Of a DNA stretch of 37,672 nt, positions 6,866-17,600 are shown one piece after another (within the stretch, counting starts at the first letter, position 1; each line of letters begins with the position of its first letter). This DNA comes from Bacteroidales bacterium (lineage in GTDB: Bacteria; Bacteroidota; Bacteroidia; Bacteroidales; WCHB1-69): contig JAEEQA010000016.1 in NCBI GenBank assembly GCA_016285085.1, positions 1-37,672 on the forward strand. The letters are read 5' to 3'. The notes under the pieces are model-generated. The model did not search any database and was not told the origin of the DNA. It saw nothing but the letters and a program-made list of their open reading frames with translations. A program made the position numbers and the translations under genes.

Positions 6866-9196
6866 ATGAAAAAAAACATACTGATTATCATCAACCTGTT
6901 GGTTTTCACTGTTTACGCCCTTGGGTGCGACACCACGAAAATAGACCGCAGCGGCTGGACCATCCTCTATTTCGACAGCGAGGAGCTGACGGGCGAGGGG
7001 GAAAACAACGGCCACGCCTACCATTGTATAGACGGGGACTCTGCCACTTATTGGCACACACAATGGCAGGATGCCACCCCCAACTATCCGCACGAAATCT
7101 GTATTGACTTGGGCAATTCACACAATGTCAACGGGTTCAGCGTGATGACGAGGGGGAACAACACCCGCAACGGACGTATCAACCAGTACGAATTTTATGT
7201 CACTTCTGACACGAATGACTGGGGTGCGCCGCAAAGCATGGGCACGCTTCCGTACCCGCAGCCGGAAAGCGGAGTGCAGCAGAGCGCGGAGGTCTTTTTC
7301 GGCGCCGTGGAGGGCCGCTACGTGCGGTTGGTCGGCCTGAACAGCGTGGCCGGCGACATCTACACGATGATTGCGGAACTGTACATTTACGAGGACACCG
7401 TCTGCGCACCCACGGGAAAACAGAACCAGGTGATTTACTTCACGCCCGTCGAACGGCAGTACGCCACCAACCCGCCCGTCACCCTGCACGCATACACCTC
7501 CTCGGGACTTCCCCTGCAATACGCCATCGCAGAGGGCCCCGCCACCATTTTCGACAGTATCGTCACGCTCACCGGCGAGGGCGGCACCGTCACCGTGCGC
7601 CTCTGGCAGGAAGGCGACACCGCCTACTACCCCATCGAAGCCACCCTCTCGTTCGAGGTCGTCAACCTCAACGACTACTACCCGGAGATCCGGCCGCGCC
7701 TCACCGCCGACTTCCCCGTGGAGATGCCCCGCCTGATGCCGTACCTGCTGCACACCAGCACCTCCATCGCCGAGCCAGAATACCTTTCGGTGGACTCCGT
7801 CACCTACTCCATTGATGGCCAAGTTCTTAGAGGAGTGAAAGATGGCGACGGCTTTGCCTGCTGGTGGACACCCAGCGAATTCGGAACGTTCCCCGTCACC
7901 ATCACCGCCACCGCTTCCAACGGCAACACCACCTCCGAGACCATCATGGTGGAAGTGACCGACAATATCACCAGCAGGGAAGTCACGACCCTTGACAGTG
8001 CGATTATCGACTACGGCAACCTGCGCGTACGGACCTACACGGGCAGATACACCCTTCCCCAGTTCACTGCCGCGTACAGCAACATTGTGGCGCACCTTTA
8101 TGTGACGTGTCCGCCCGTCAACGGCGGCTGCGACGACTGGGACCGCCTGGGCTATGTGCAAGTGAAGGACCCGAATGGGAACTGGGTGGAAGTCATCCGC
8201 TACATCACGCCTTACGGGAAAGCCTGCAGCCACTCCATCGATGTGACCGACTTCGCCTCCATCCTGCAGGGCGACGTGGACATCCGGATGTTCATCGACA
8301 CATGGGGGACCGGCGGATGGCAAATCCAGCTGGACTTTGAATACATTGCGGGCGATCCGGAATATCCGTTCACTTACGTTGAGGAGTTGTGGCAAGGCTC
8401 GTACAGCTTCGGTGATCCTGCGAACCTTCAGCCGCTGGACACCGTTTCCATCGGCATTTTCCACGCAGCCCGGGAAGCCCATCTGCGACTGACCACCACC
8501 GGACACGGCTGGGGAGACAACAACACGGGCAACGCCGCCGAATTCTACCATGCCGTACACCACCTGCAGGTTGACGGCGAAGACACCTTCGAGCAGGACC
8601 TGTGGACCGACTGCTATCCGAACCCTGACGGGTGCAACTACCAAAGCGGCACCTACAAATACGACCGGGCTGGATGGTGCCCCGGCTCCATTTCCAAACC
8701 CTACATTTACGATATTTCATCCCATCTATGGCATACTCCCTTCCAACTTTCATACATCTTCCAACCCTCTTACATGGATGAGTGCCACCCACACAATCCC
8801 GACTGCGTGACGGGCGTGACCTGTGCCGACTGCAACGCCGGCTCCAACCCGTTCTATCGCGTTTCCTGTTACATCATCCGCAGCAGCGACACCACGCGGG
8901 TTCTTGGGAACAGAGAGTATCCCAACATCAAACCCGCAGAAGAAGGCTATTCATTCACGCCCTATCCGAACCCCAGCACCGGGAAGTTCCGCCTGAATTT
9001 CTCCTCCGAAATCAACGAGCGGTTCGTCTGCACCATCCTGAACGCCAGCGGCGAGAACATCAAAACCTACTTCTTCAACAGCAGCCACGAAGCCGAACAG
9101 TACCTGTTTGACGTTTCCTCCGTTTGCAAAGGAATCTATTTCATAGAAATTTACACGAAACAGAGAGCCGGAGTACAGAAGATTATGGTGCAATAA
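6866..9196 (+). CDS. Secreted PNGase F-like glycoamidase with discoidin-type domain and T9SS signal
   Basis: A 776-residue exported protein. Order: signal peptide (1-20); F5/8 type C (discoidin) carbohydrate-binding-like domain (about 28-178); an Ig-like domain (about 186-268); a cadherin-like stretch (about 270-366); a two-part PNGase F-like core (about 370-675); T9SS type A sorting domain (about 697-776, YPNPSTGKFRLNF to QKIMVQ). PNGase F cleaves the Asn-GlcNAc bond of N-glycoproteins. Its catalytic Asp60 corresponds to D426 in GCDDWDR, Glu206 to E559 in NAAEFYH, and DRAGWCPG (600-607) is shared. Glu118 of PNGase F is replaced by D478 (IDTW). Cysteines 415 and 422 match the loop disulfide before the catalytic Asp. 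N-glycan release at the cell surface is likely but not proven. The sequence before the first Cys does not form a good lipobox. The gene stands alone between two element-bearing intergenic regions. Confidence 0.85.
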   Translation: MKKNILIIINLLVFTVYALGCDTTKIDRSGWTILYFDSEELTGEGENNGHAYHCIDGDSATYWHTQWQDATPNYPHEICIDLGNSHNVNGFSVMTRGNNTRNGRINQYEFYVTSDTNDWGAPQSMGTLPYPQPESGVQQSAEVFFGAVEGRYVRLVGLNSVAGDIYTMIAELYIYEDTVCAPTGKQNQVIYFTPVERQYATNPPVTLHAYTSSGLPLQYAIAEGPATIFDSIVTLTGEGGTVTVRLWQEGDTAYYPIEATLSFEVVNLNDYYPEIRPRLTADFPVEMPRLMPYLLHTSTSIAEPEYLSVDSVTYSIDGQVLRGVKDGDGFACWWTPSEFGTFPVTITATASNGNTTSETIMVEVTDNITSREVTTLDSAIIDYGNLRVRTYTGRYTLPQFTAAYSNIVAHLYVTCPPVNGGCDDWDRLGYVQVKDPNGNWVEVIRYITPYGKACSHSIDVTDFASILQGDVDIRMFIDTWGTGGWQIQLDFEYIAGDPEYPFTYVEELWQGSYSFGDPANLQPLDTVSIGIFHAAREAHLRLTTTGHGWGDNNTGNAAEFYHAVHHLQVDGEDTFEQDLWTDCYPNPDGCNYQSGTYKYDRAGWCPGSISKPYIYDISSHLWHTPFQLSYIFQPSYMDECHPHNPDCVTGVTCADCNAGSNPFYRVSCYIIRSSDTTRVLGNREYPNIKPAEEGYSFTPYPNPSTGKFRLNFSSEINERFVCTILNASGENIKTYFFNSSHEAEQYLFDVSSVCKGIYFIEIYTKQRAGVQKIMVQ

Positions 9197-9237
9197 AACG
9201 GAAAATTGAAAACTGAAAACGGAAAGGTGAAAAGTGG

Positions 9238-9245
9238 TACCTTTG
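9238..9245 (+). promoter_or_regulatory. Bacteroidota -7 box, distal, upstream of dnaX
   Basis: TACCTTTG, followed by CCGCACG; matches TAnnTTTG. It lies 282 nt before the dnaX ATG and outside the inverted repeat. Confidence 0.45.
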
Positions 9246-9255
9246 CCGCACGAAA

Positions 9256-9440
<185 letters not shown>

Positions 9441-9519
9441 CTCCTACCTCAGAACAGCGGTCACCATCCTGTGAAGTCCTCACAACAAATCTAACGATCA
9501 TTAATACAACAAAATAGAA

Positions 9520-10671
<1,152 letters not shown>

Positions 10672-11420
10672 AAATCCGGAAAACGTGGTGCTGGAACCGG
10701 CAAGGCCGACCATTCCGACACCCTCAACACAGAGCTTCATCACCCCGACTACCACTGTAAAGACGGGACCCTCCATCAAAAACCTCATCAACGATCCGGT
10801 GCCCGCTCCGACAGCGACTCCGAATACGGTTATAACACAGTCCCCCACTTCAGCTCCCTCCGCCCCGACCGAGCCGGTTCAACCGCCAGTGGAAACTGTC
10901 GCTGCGCCGGACACCCCGGAGCCGGAACTTCCTGCGGCACCAAAACCTATCGTTGAGGAGACGGTCCCCGAAGTGACGGAAAAAACCATCGACCCCGCCC
11001 CTCAGATTGACGAGGCCGCCACATCACCCGTGAAACGGCCACCCGCCGACCCCGACGAAGACCCGGAAACTTTCCAAACGTTCTGGGAAACGATGGTGGA
11101 AACCGTCTTCGCCGATGTGCCTACCCTTCACGAACCACTCAAGCACTATCATCCTGTGCGCAAGGAAAATATCATCATCATTCCCGTGAAAAACGACATT
11201 CAGGAAAATGACTTTGCGCCCCGCAAACACCAAGTGCTGGCCTATCTCCGCCAAAATTGGGACGAGACACTGGACGACATCGAAGTGAAACTCGACCTCA
11301 ATATGGAAACCAAGAAATACATTCTGGACGACAATGACAAGCTGAATGCTCTTCGCGAACAAAATCCTGATATTGCGGACTTTATAAAATCATTGAACTT
11401 GCGTATCAAAAACTATTGAT

Positions 11421-12218
11421 ATGAACAAACGAATCCTGCTTTTCCTCTTCTCCCTCCTCCTCTCCCCTTTCGCTTTCGCACAAGACGCGGATGACAGCGG
11501 CTACGAAGAACTGGTCGTGGACGGCAAATGCTCCGGCAACAACCTGTACGTCCTCAATCCCTCGGCAGGCGACGGCTTCAGTGTGCAAAGTGTCACGCTC
11601 AACGGAAAAGAGTACCCCTTCACGCACAACTCCAACGCTTTCGAAATATCCCTTGCCGACTACAATGTCAACGACTATGTCATCGTGCAGATTTCCTACC
11701 TCAAGGGCACCGAGCCGAAAGTCGTCAACGCGGAAAGCCTTGTCAAGGAATCGGAATTCCACCTCCCGTCATTCATATATAATAAGAAAACAAAGCTCCT
11801 CGCCTGGAATACCAAGGAAATGGACAAGGCGTGCAGCTACCTTCTGGAGCAGTTCCTTTACGGAAAATGGATTGTGGTGAAAGATCTGGGCACGCCCGAC
11901 GACATGATTTCCGACACCTATCTTCCCGTCCTTTTGACAGGAATGAATTTATTCAGAATCAAACAGATAGACCCATCAAAGAAGGAATTGTCCTCGCCAG
12001 TGGTGAAACTGAAAAGCCCGAACCGCAAAGTACTGTTGGTGGCGGACAAAGTGAAAGATTTCATCGAATTCACCGCCGTGACCCACTACGAACTGTATGA
12101 TGCCAACGGATTTTTCATCAAGCGCGGGACAGCGCAGAAGGTGAATGTCAGTGACCTGAAAAAGGGAAACTACTGGATCAATTTTGACGGTAAAGAAGCG
12201 TTTATCACAAAAAAATAG
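11421..12218 (+). CDS. Exported protein of unknown function
   Basis: 265 residues with a clear signal peptide (MNKRILLFLFSLLLSPFAFAQ). The ATG follows the dnaX stop by 1 nt, so the gene is almost certainly cotranscribed with dnaX. The body has no transmembrane segment and reads as two beta-rich regions: an N-terminal one (LVVDGKCSGNNLYVLNPS, about 30-100) and a C-terminal one (about 110-260) with KLLAWNTKEMDKACSYLLEQ and MNLFRIKQIDPSKKE. The latter resembles the strand pattern of fibronectin type III-like folds in which a person-like comparison of values is made, but I cannot assign the family. The end, YELYDANGFFIKRGTAQKVN then LKKGNYWINFDGKEAFITKK, is like a T9SS sorting domain (Gly-x-Tyr-x-Ile, terminal Lys pair) but lacks the initial PNP motif. 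A surface or periplasmic role is inferred. Confidence 0.75.
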   Translation: MNKRILLFLFSLLLSPFAFAQDADDSGYEELVVDGKCSGNNLYVLNPSAGDGFSVQSVTLNGKEYPFTHNSNAFEISLADYNVNDYVIVQISYLKGTEPKVVNAESLVKESEFHLPSFIYNKKTKLLAWNTKEMDKACSYLLEQFLYGKWIVVKDLGTPDDMISDTYLPVLLTGMNLFRIKQIDPSKKELSSPVVKLKSPNRKVLLVADKVKDFIEFTAVTHYELYDANGFFIKRGTAQKVNVSDLKKGNYWINFDGKEAFITKK

Positions 12219-12223
12219 CGAGT

Positions 12224-12544
12224 ATGGAACTGGAGAAACCCTATTACACGATCAATGAAGTGGCGGAGATGTTCAATGTAAACGCCTCATTACTGCGTTA
12301 TTGGGAAAAGGAATTTTCTCAAATAAAACCCTACAAGAACAAGAAGGGCGACCGCCGTTTCACCCGACACGACATCGAAACCATCCGCACCATCTACACC
12401 CTGACGAAAGAGAAAGGCTACACGTTGCAAGGAGCCAAGGAGGTCTTGAAACAAGGCACGAAAGCTGAACCATCCAAAAAAGAGGTAATTCTGAAACTCC
12501 AGCAGCTGAAAAAAAGACTTTTGGAGATTCAGGAGGCGCTGTAA
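12224..12544 (+). CDS. MerR family transcriptional regulator
   Basis: A 106-residue DNA-binding protein. The MerR-type winged helix-turn-helix occupies about residues 7-75: YYTINEVAEMFNVNASLLRY, WEKEF, then the wing KKGDRRFTRHDIETIRTIY. A short coiled coil (about 85-106, VILKLQQLKKRLLEIQEAL) provides dimerisation. There is no effector-binding domain and no Cys cluster, so metal or drug sensing as in classical MerR is not indicated. Short MerR proteins of this type are common in Bacteroidota as one-domain regulators; the targets are unknown. It starts 5 nt after the preceding stop and closes the dnaX run. Confidence 0.9.
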   Translation: MELEKPYYTINEVAEMFNVNASLLRYWEKEFSQIKPYKNKKGDRRFTRHDIETIRTIYTLTKEKGYTLQGAKEVLKQGTKAEPSKKEVILKLQQLKKRLLEIQEAL

Positions 12545-12589
12545 AGAAGTCTCCTAAACAAAATAAAGTGCTAAAAAACTATTGATTTT

Positions 12590-13531
12590 CTATTCGTTAC
12601 CATTATTCCCGTAGCAAATTTCCGCCGCACGCCCGCAAAATTCCCGGTAATCGGTGAGCCGCAGCAGCGAATGGAGCACCGGCTCCGTAAGACCGAAGAA
12701 GTGGGCGAAATAGTGCCACAGCTCCTTCAAAACCGAAAGGGATCCCTGCTCGCCCCGAACCTGCCGAAGCATCTCCACGTAGTCTTCGTAGAAAGCGCGG
12801 AAACGTTGCCGCCGCACCTCTTCCGGCAGCGGCGCACCCGCCCGCAACTCCTCCGCCAGAAACGGATTCCGCAGGATGCCCCGTCCGAGCATCACCGCCG
12901 CCACCTTCGGGAACCGCTCCATCAGGTGCCGATAGGAAGGATTGTCGAAAATGTCGCCGCTGTACACAAGAGGGTTCGCCGAAAGGTCGTAAATCTTCTG
13001 GAAGGAGTCGAAATCAGGAACGCCCTCATACTGCTGCACCCCCAGCCGGGGATGCACCGCAAGGAAATTCAGCGGGTATTTATTGAGTCTCTCCACAATT
13101 TCCAAACCCTCGCCGGGACTCCGAAGCCCCAGCCGCATCTTCACCGAAAAACAACAGTCCGTCTCCTCGGTGACCAACTTCACCACGTCCTCCACCCACG
13201 CGGGATGCGGCATGATGCCGCAACCGCGCTGCTTGCGCACCACCTGCGCGGCGGGACAACCGATGTTCCAGTTGAACCGCTGGTAGCCCAACTTCTGTAA
13301 CTCGCGGATGGTATCGACGAAGTGGGGCGGGTTGTTGCCGATAAGCTGCGGGATGGTTTCGCAGGCGGTGTTGTTCTCCGGCGCCACGTCGCGCCAGCGC
13401 CGCACATTGAGCTGCGCCGCCGAACCCACCGGCAGAAAAGGAGTAACCGCCACATCGATTCCCTCAACATGGCGGTACAGACAATTTCTAAAATGAAAAT
13501 TGGTAATCCCGTGTAACGGTGCTAACCACAT
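12590..13531 (-). CDS. dus: tRNA-dihydrouridine synthase family protein
   Basis: A 313-residue FMN-dependent enzyme that reduces uridine in the tRNA D-loop. The TIM-barrel begins at once (MWLAPLHGITNFHFRN, the flavin-binding MAPM-type start). The catalytic Cys is C92 in WNIGCPAAQV; K131 (SVKMRLG) and H160 (AVHPRLGVQQYEG) match the flavin- and substrate-binding residues. MLGRGILRNPFL is the conserved phosphate-binding end of the barrel, followed by a helical domain (about 230-313). The strand after C92 reads VVRKQRGCGIMPHP rather than the usual KGGAGxxL, so this is a divergent Dus subfamily; I do not assign DusA, B or C. It is convergent with the merR gene and has no obvious promoter box upstream. 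Confidence 0.93.
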   Translation of the reverse strand: MWLAPLHGITNFHFRNCLYRHVEGIDVAVTPFLPVGSAAQLNVRRWRDVAPENNTACETIPQLIGNNPPHFVDTIRELQKLGYQRFNWNIGCPAAQVVRKQRGCGIMPHPAWVEDVVKLVTEETDCCFSVKMRLGLRSPGEGLEIVERLNKYPLNFLAVHPRLGVQQYEGVPDFDSFQKIYDLSANPLVYSGDIFDNPSYRHLMERFPKVAAVMLGRGILRNPFLAEELRAGAPLPEEVRRQRFRAFYEDYVEMLRQVRGEQGSLSVLKELWHYFAHFFGLTEPVLHSLLRLTDYREFCGRAAEICYGNNGNE

Positions 13532-13551
13532 TTTATCAGGGGTCAGGTTTC

Positions 13552-13581
13552 TGTAGAGACGCGATTAATCGCGTCTCTACA
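13552..13581. repeat. Perfect 30-bp palindrome, GAGACGCG core, copy 2
   Basis: Left arm TGTAGAGACGCGATT (13552-13566) and right arm AATCGCGTCTCTACA (13567-13581) are exact reverse complements with no loop. It lies 4 nt beyond the stop of the T9SS protein gene (minus strand) and 20 nt before the dus start. It shares its core with 103-124 and 24323-24358. There is no T-run behind it, so it is not a standard terminator. Confidence 0.9.
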
Positions 13582-13585
13582 TCGG

Positions 13586-14542
13586 TTATTTCACCACCAC
13601 CTTCTGCGTTTTTACGTTGTCGCCCTGTTTCACCTGCAGGAAATAGACACCTTTGGTGAACGAGCTGACATCCATGCGGGTTTCGCCCTTAAGGTTGTAA
13701 AGTTCACGCACGAGTTTGCCGTTCGTGTCGTACATGCGGAGCGCATACTCGCTGTTTTCCATCGGGATGACGGTGATGACCTCAGTGGCGGGGTTGGGCT
13801 GGACGCTGAAAACAGGCATGGAAGAAATGTCGTAGATGCCAGTGGCTGCAACCATTTCCACATCGTCAACATAGAGGCGGGTGTTGGCATCAACTTCTCT
13901 GCCGCTGTTGCTGAAAATGATGTTGATGGTGTCGGGTTGGATACCTTCCATACCTCCGCACACGGTGAAGGGGATTTCAATCTGGGTGTATTCGGTAAGG
14001 GCGCCCGCGTGGCGGTATTCGCCCTGTGCGACGGTCTGACGGGTGCCGTTGTTCCAACGGGTGGCCACTACACCGGCACGGAGCGTGTCGCTGGTAGTGG
14101 TGTATTTCACCCATGCCGTCACCTTCAAGGGGAGTTCGTTGCAGGCAATACCGCCAGCAACAAACTCTGTGATGTCAAAACTACTGAAATCGAAACTGGA
14201 GAAATCAACTTCCTGCAAGGCCGTCGTATTGAACTGTCCGAGTTGGATTACGCCGGGGACATTAACCGTGGTGATGAACGCATTGATTTCTTGCGGAACA
14301 ACCTCGATTGCATAAGAGCCGCTATGCGCGTCCGTGCTCTGGTTCGCTGCGTTGTAGTCAACAGGAACTTCAATGGGCATTCCATATACATTGACGGAAA
14401 AAGTTTGATTAAAGGCGGCCGTCCAGCCCGCGGGATGGGTATTGTCGGTCCACTCCTCGAAACCGGCATTGGGCACGGTAACCTGGGCAAAAGCGACAGT
14501 CAAACCTAAAAAGGCAATCAAAGAGATAAAAAGTTTCTTCAT
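13586..14542 (-). CDS. Secreted T9SS protein with a lectin-like (PCMD-type) domain
   Basis: 318 residues: signal peptide (MKKLFISLIAFLGLTVAFAQ), one beta-sandwich domain (about 22-230) and a T9SS type A sorting domain (about 240-318; VQPNPATEVITVIPM, KGVYFLQV, QKVVVK). The middle domain opens with VPNAGFEEW and closes with NTRLYVDDVEMV, the start and end patterns of putative carbohydrate-binding (PCMD or CBM-like) jelly-roll modules; DAHSGSYAIEV and KVTAWVKYTT in between also fit. The chain FSSFDFSSFD (about 115-125) is an unusual short internal repeat. A surface-exposed glycan- or matrix-binding role is inferred from the fold only. TACCTTTG at 14597-14604 on this strand is the likely promoter, giving a leader of about 50 nt. 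Confidence 0.8.
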   Translation of the reverse strand: MKKLFISLIAFLGLTVAFAQVTVPNAGFEEWTDNTHPAGWTAAFNQTFSVNVYGMPIEVPVDYNAANQSTDAHSGSYAIEVVPQEINAFITTVNVPGVIQLGQFNTTALQEVDFSSFDFSSFDITEFVAGGIACNELPLKVTAWVKYTTTSDTLRAGVVATRWNNGTRQTVAQGEYRHAGALTEYTQIEIPFTVCGGMEGIQPDTINIIFSNSGREVDANTRLYVDDVEMVAATGIYDISSMPVFSVQPNPATEVITVIPMENSEYALRMYDTNGKLVRELYNLKGETRMDVSSFTKGVYFLQVKQGDNVKTQKVVVK

Positions 14543-14596
14543 AACTACTTGATTTTAAATTATTAAAATATTGGAAAGATTCACATAAAACGGTGG

Positions 14597-14604
14597 CAAA
14601 GGTA
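14597..14604 (-). promoter_or_regulatory. Bacteroidota -7 box upstream of the PCMD-type gene
   Basis: TACCTTTG on the minus strand, 55 nt before the ATG at 14542. It lies in the divergent region shared with the modular T9SS gene that starts at 14669. Confidence 0.55.
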
Positions 14605-14668
14605 GGAAAATAATTCTGATATTTGCAGCGTTTTTCACGGAAATGCGTCATTGATGAAAATTTGTCCA

Positions 14669-17600
14669 ATGAAAAAAACCGGCATTTTACTTTTGGGATT
14701 TCTTGTCTTTGGATTCTCCTTTGTGAATTTATTTTCACAAAATATTGAATGTCAGCCGATTGTTATTGACGAAAACAACTTTTTCTCTGAAGATTTTTCC
14801 GATTACGACTCCGTGGCCCTCGCGCCTTTAACGAATTCGGCTGGCGTCATTCCGGACTGCTGGAAACCGTTGACCTTCGGGGCTCCGGGACCGTTTTATT
14901 CACGTATAGTAAAGGGGAGCTATAATTCCTTTACTCTCCACAGCAGTTGCTTGCAGTTACGATGCAATCCTGTGAATGCAAGCAGGCGTGTGGTGTATGC
15001 GGTGCTGCCGGAAATCTCCACCGACCTGAACACGCTGGAGGTGGGTTTCTCCATGGCATCCACCGTGTGCGACAGCAGTATCCGGCTTTCTTTGGGATTT
15101 GTGACGGACACGGTTTTCGAGACGGTGGATTTTGTTGCTGTGGATTCTTTCCGAAACAATGACCTATTGGTGGATTCGTTTGTCCGTCACGAGGTGTCGT
15201 TGGAAGGGATTGTCTTCCCGGAAAATGCAAGGTTGGCTTTCCGTTTGAAAAACATATACAATATTCAGACCTCGATGAAGGCGGTTTTTATCGATGACAT
15301 CGTCATCCGTCCGATTCCCGCTTGCCGCAAACCAGTTGACATGGAGTTGGTTTCTATCTCCGACACTTTCGCCTCCCTTCGTTGGCAAATGGTAGAAGAC
15401 AATGCCTCCTGCCGTGTGGAATATGGCCCGGCGGGATTTGTCCAAGGAACAGGAACCACGCTCGTCACTTCGTCCCATTCCACCAGCCTGCATCCTTTGA
15501 CGGAAAGCACTGAGTATGATGTTTATATACAAACTATTTGTAGTGAAACAAACACTTCCGAACCTGCCCATTTCCACTTCAAAGCCGATTGTCCTTCCAT
15601 CATGGTGGACGAGCAGCATCCGTATGCAGAGGATTTTTCGGATGCGGATTTTGCCTGCTGGCGGCAGTTGGATGGCTACTATAACGGCTGGCAGGCCGAC
15701 AGCGGCAGGCTCTTTTCTCCCAACCGTGGGAACGGTCGTTCCCGCCGGTTACAGTCGCCCGTATTTGATCTATCGTCTGTACCAACCGCCCGCTGTGTGT
15801 TTTCATATAATCTCTCGTCTAGCTCTAGTAGCATGGAAAGGAATCTGTGCCTCTACTACCGCACGTCTGTCACCGAACCGTGGGTGCTGTTGAAAACCTA
15901 TACAGAATCAAGTGCCATTGACACGGTGATTCTTCCGTATCTTTCTGAAAACTACCAAATTTCGTTTGTTGCGGAAAAGAGGAACAATGAGGTTAACCTC
16001 TTCAATGTTTCGATTGAGGCCAGCAGTGAGTGCCTGGCGCCGCCTCGCCCCCGCGTTTTGGAAGCGAACAGTGCGGCACATGTTGCGTGGGTTACCTACT
16101 ACCAAGGGGCGGCGGTGGAGCTGGAGTACGGACTGGCGGGTTTCGCCATCGGTACAGGCGAGCGAGTGAGTGCCGCGGCAGCGGAGCATGACCGCTGGCT
16201 GTCGGGACTGCTGCCAAATACTGCGTACGACGTTTATGTCCGGCAGGAGTGTGCGGGCGGGGTATGGTCGGCCTGGTCGGAGCCGCTTACATTCCATACC
16301 TATTGCAGCAATCTCACGTTGAGTGACAGCGTCATTTTCACAGAAAATTTCGAGGGACTGCAGCCCGGTGATTTTCCCGAATGCTGGCTGCGGTTCTCCG
16401 AAGGAACTGACGAGTCCCATTTCCCGCATGTCTATCAGGGGGAATACACACCCTCTGATGTCAGCAAGGCATTGCTGTTGACAGGCACCCACCTCTCTTC
16501 GGAGTTGCAGACGGTCGGTTCGCAGTGTGTTGTCGCACTCCCTTACTTTTCCAATCCTTTGGCAGAATTGGAACTGACATTCACCACCTCCATGACCTCT
16601 ACCCAGCGTGTTACCCTGGAGGTGGGTTATCTTGATGCAAATGAGGATTTTGTGTCTTTTGCGGAAGTTCCCGTCAACCACTATTTCAGTCAGGACCGGG
16701 GTGTTGTTCATCTGCTCCGACTCCGCGACTTCGACATTTCCGATTCGTTGCGGGCACGCATCGCATTCCGTTGGCAGGTGGACACTGTCAGACGCTGTTA
16801 TGCATGCTTGGACGACATCCGCGTCCGTCCGGTGCTGGCGTGCGACTATCCGCTGAACGTGCGGGTGCAGGAGGTGACCGACCAGACCTGTGTGGTGCGG
16901 TGGCAGCCCCGCGACTCCACGCAGAACCTCTGGGAACTGGAGTACTCGGGCACCACCCTCACGCTCGACACCGATACCTGCGCCCTTGGCGACCTTGCGC
17001 CCGATGCCGACTACTTCGTCATTATCCGCTCGCTGTGCGGGGAGTCGCACTCGTTTTGGACCGACACGGTGTTCTTCCACACGGCCTGCAAATATTTCCA
17101 CGTCCTGCCCTACGTCTTTTATTCCGATGACTTCACGGACTATGAAAGCACCTACAACGTTTATGACATGGCCGACCAGCCTGATTGCTGGTCGTTTATC
17201 TATAACGGTTATTACCCGGGATTTGCGCCCCATATCTATAATGGCAGCTACTCCCTCAACAATCCGGCGCTGCTGTTGTCTGTCGGAGTGGAGGGAGGCA
17301 CGATAGGACGGGAACTTTTCGCCATCATGCCGCCGTTCTTCAACGATCTGGAGGAGTTGCGGCTGGATTTCGACCTCAACATCAGCCGCGACATGGCCCA
17401 TTCACTGATGGTGTTCGGGTACCTCACCGACCGATACGACCCCGCGACTTTCCATCTGATCGACACGGTGGAACCCCACTTTTACACCGACTCGCTCAAC
17501 GCGCACCGCTGCTACTTCCTGCGCGAGTATGCGCCGCTTCCCAACAAGGCACATCTTGCTTTCAAACTGAATTCCACAGACCAGACCACCCACTTCTACA

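Noticed and set aside
6923-6931. Possible lipoprotein processing site (ALGC) in the PNGase-like protein
   Set aside because: Ala at -3 does not fit the lipobox, and a C-terminal T9SS signal argues for Sec/T9SS export rather than lipidation.
13083-13286. Short plus-strand frames opposite dus
   Set aside because: Overlap a conserved enzyme gene and have no start context, promoter box or recognisable protein features.
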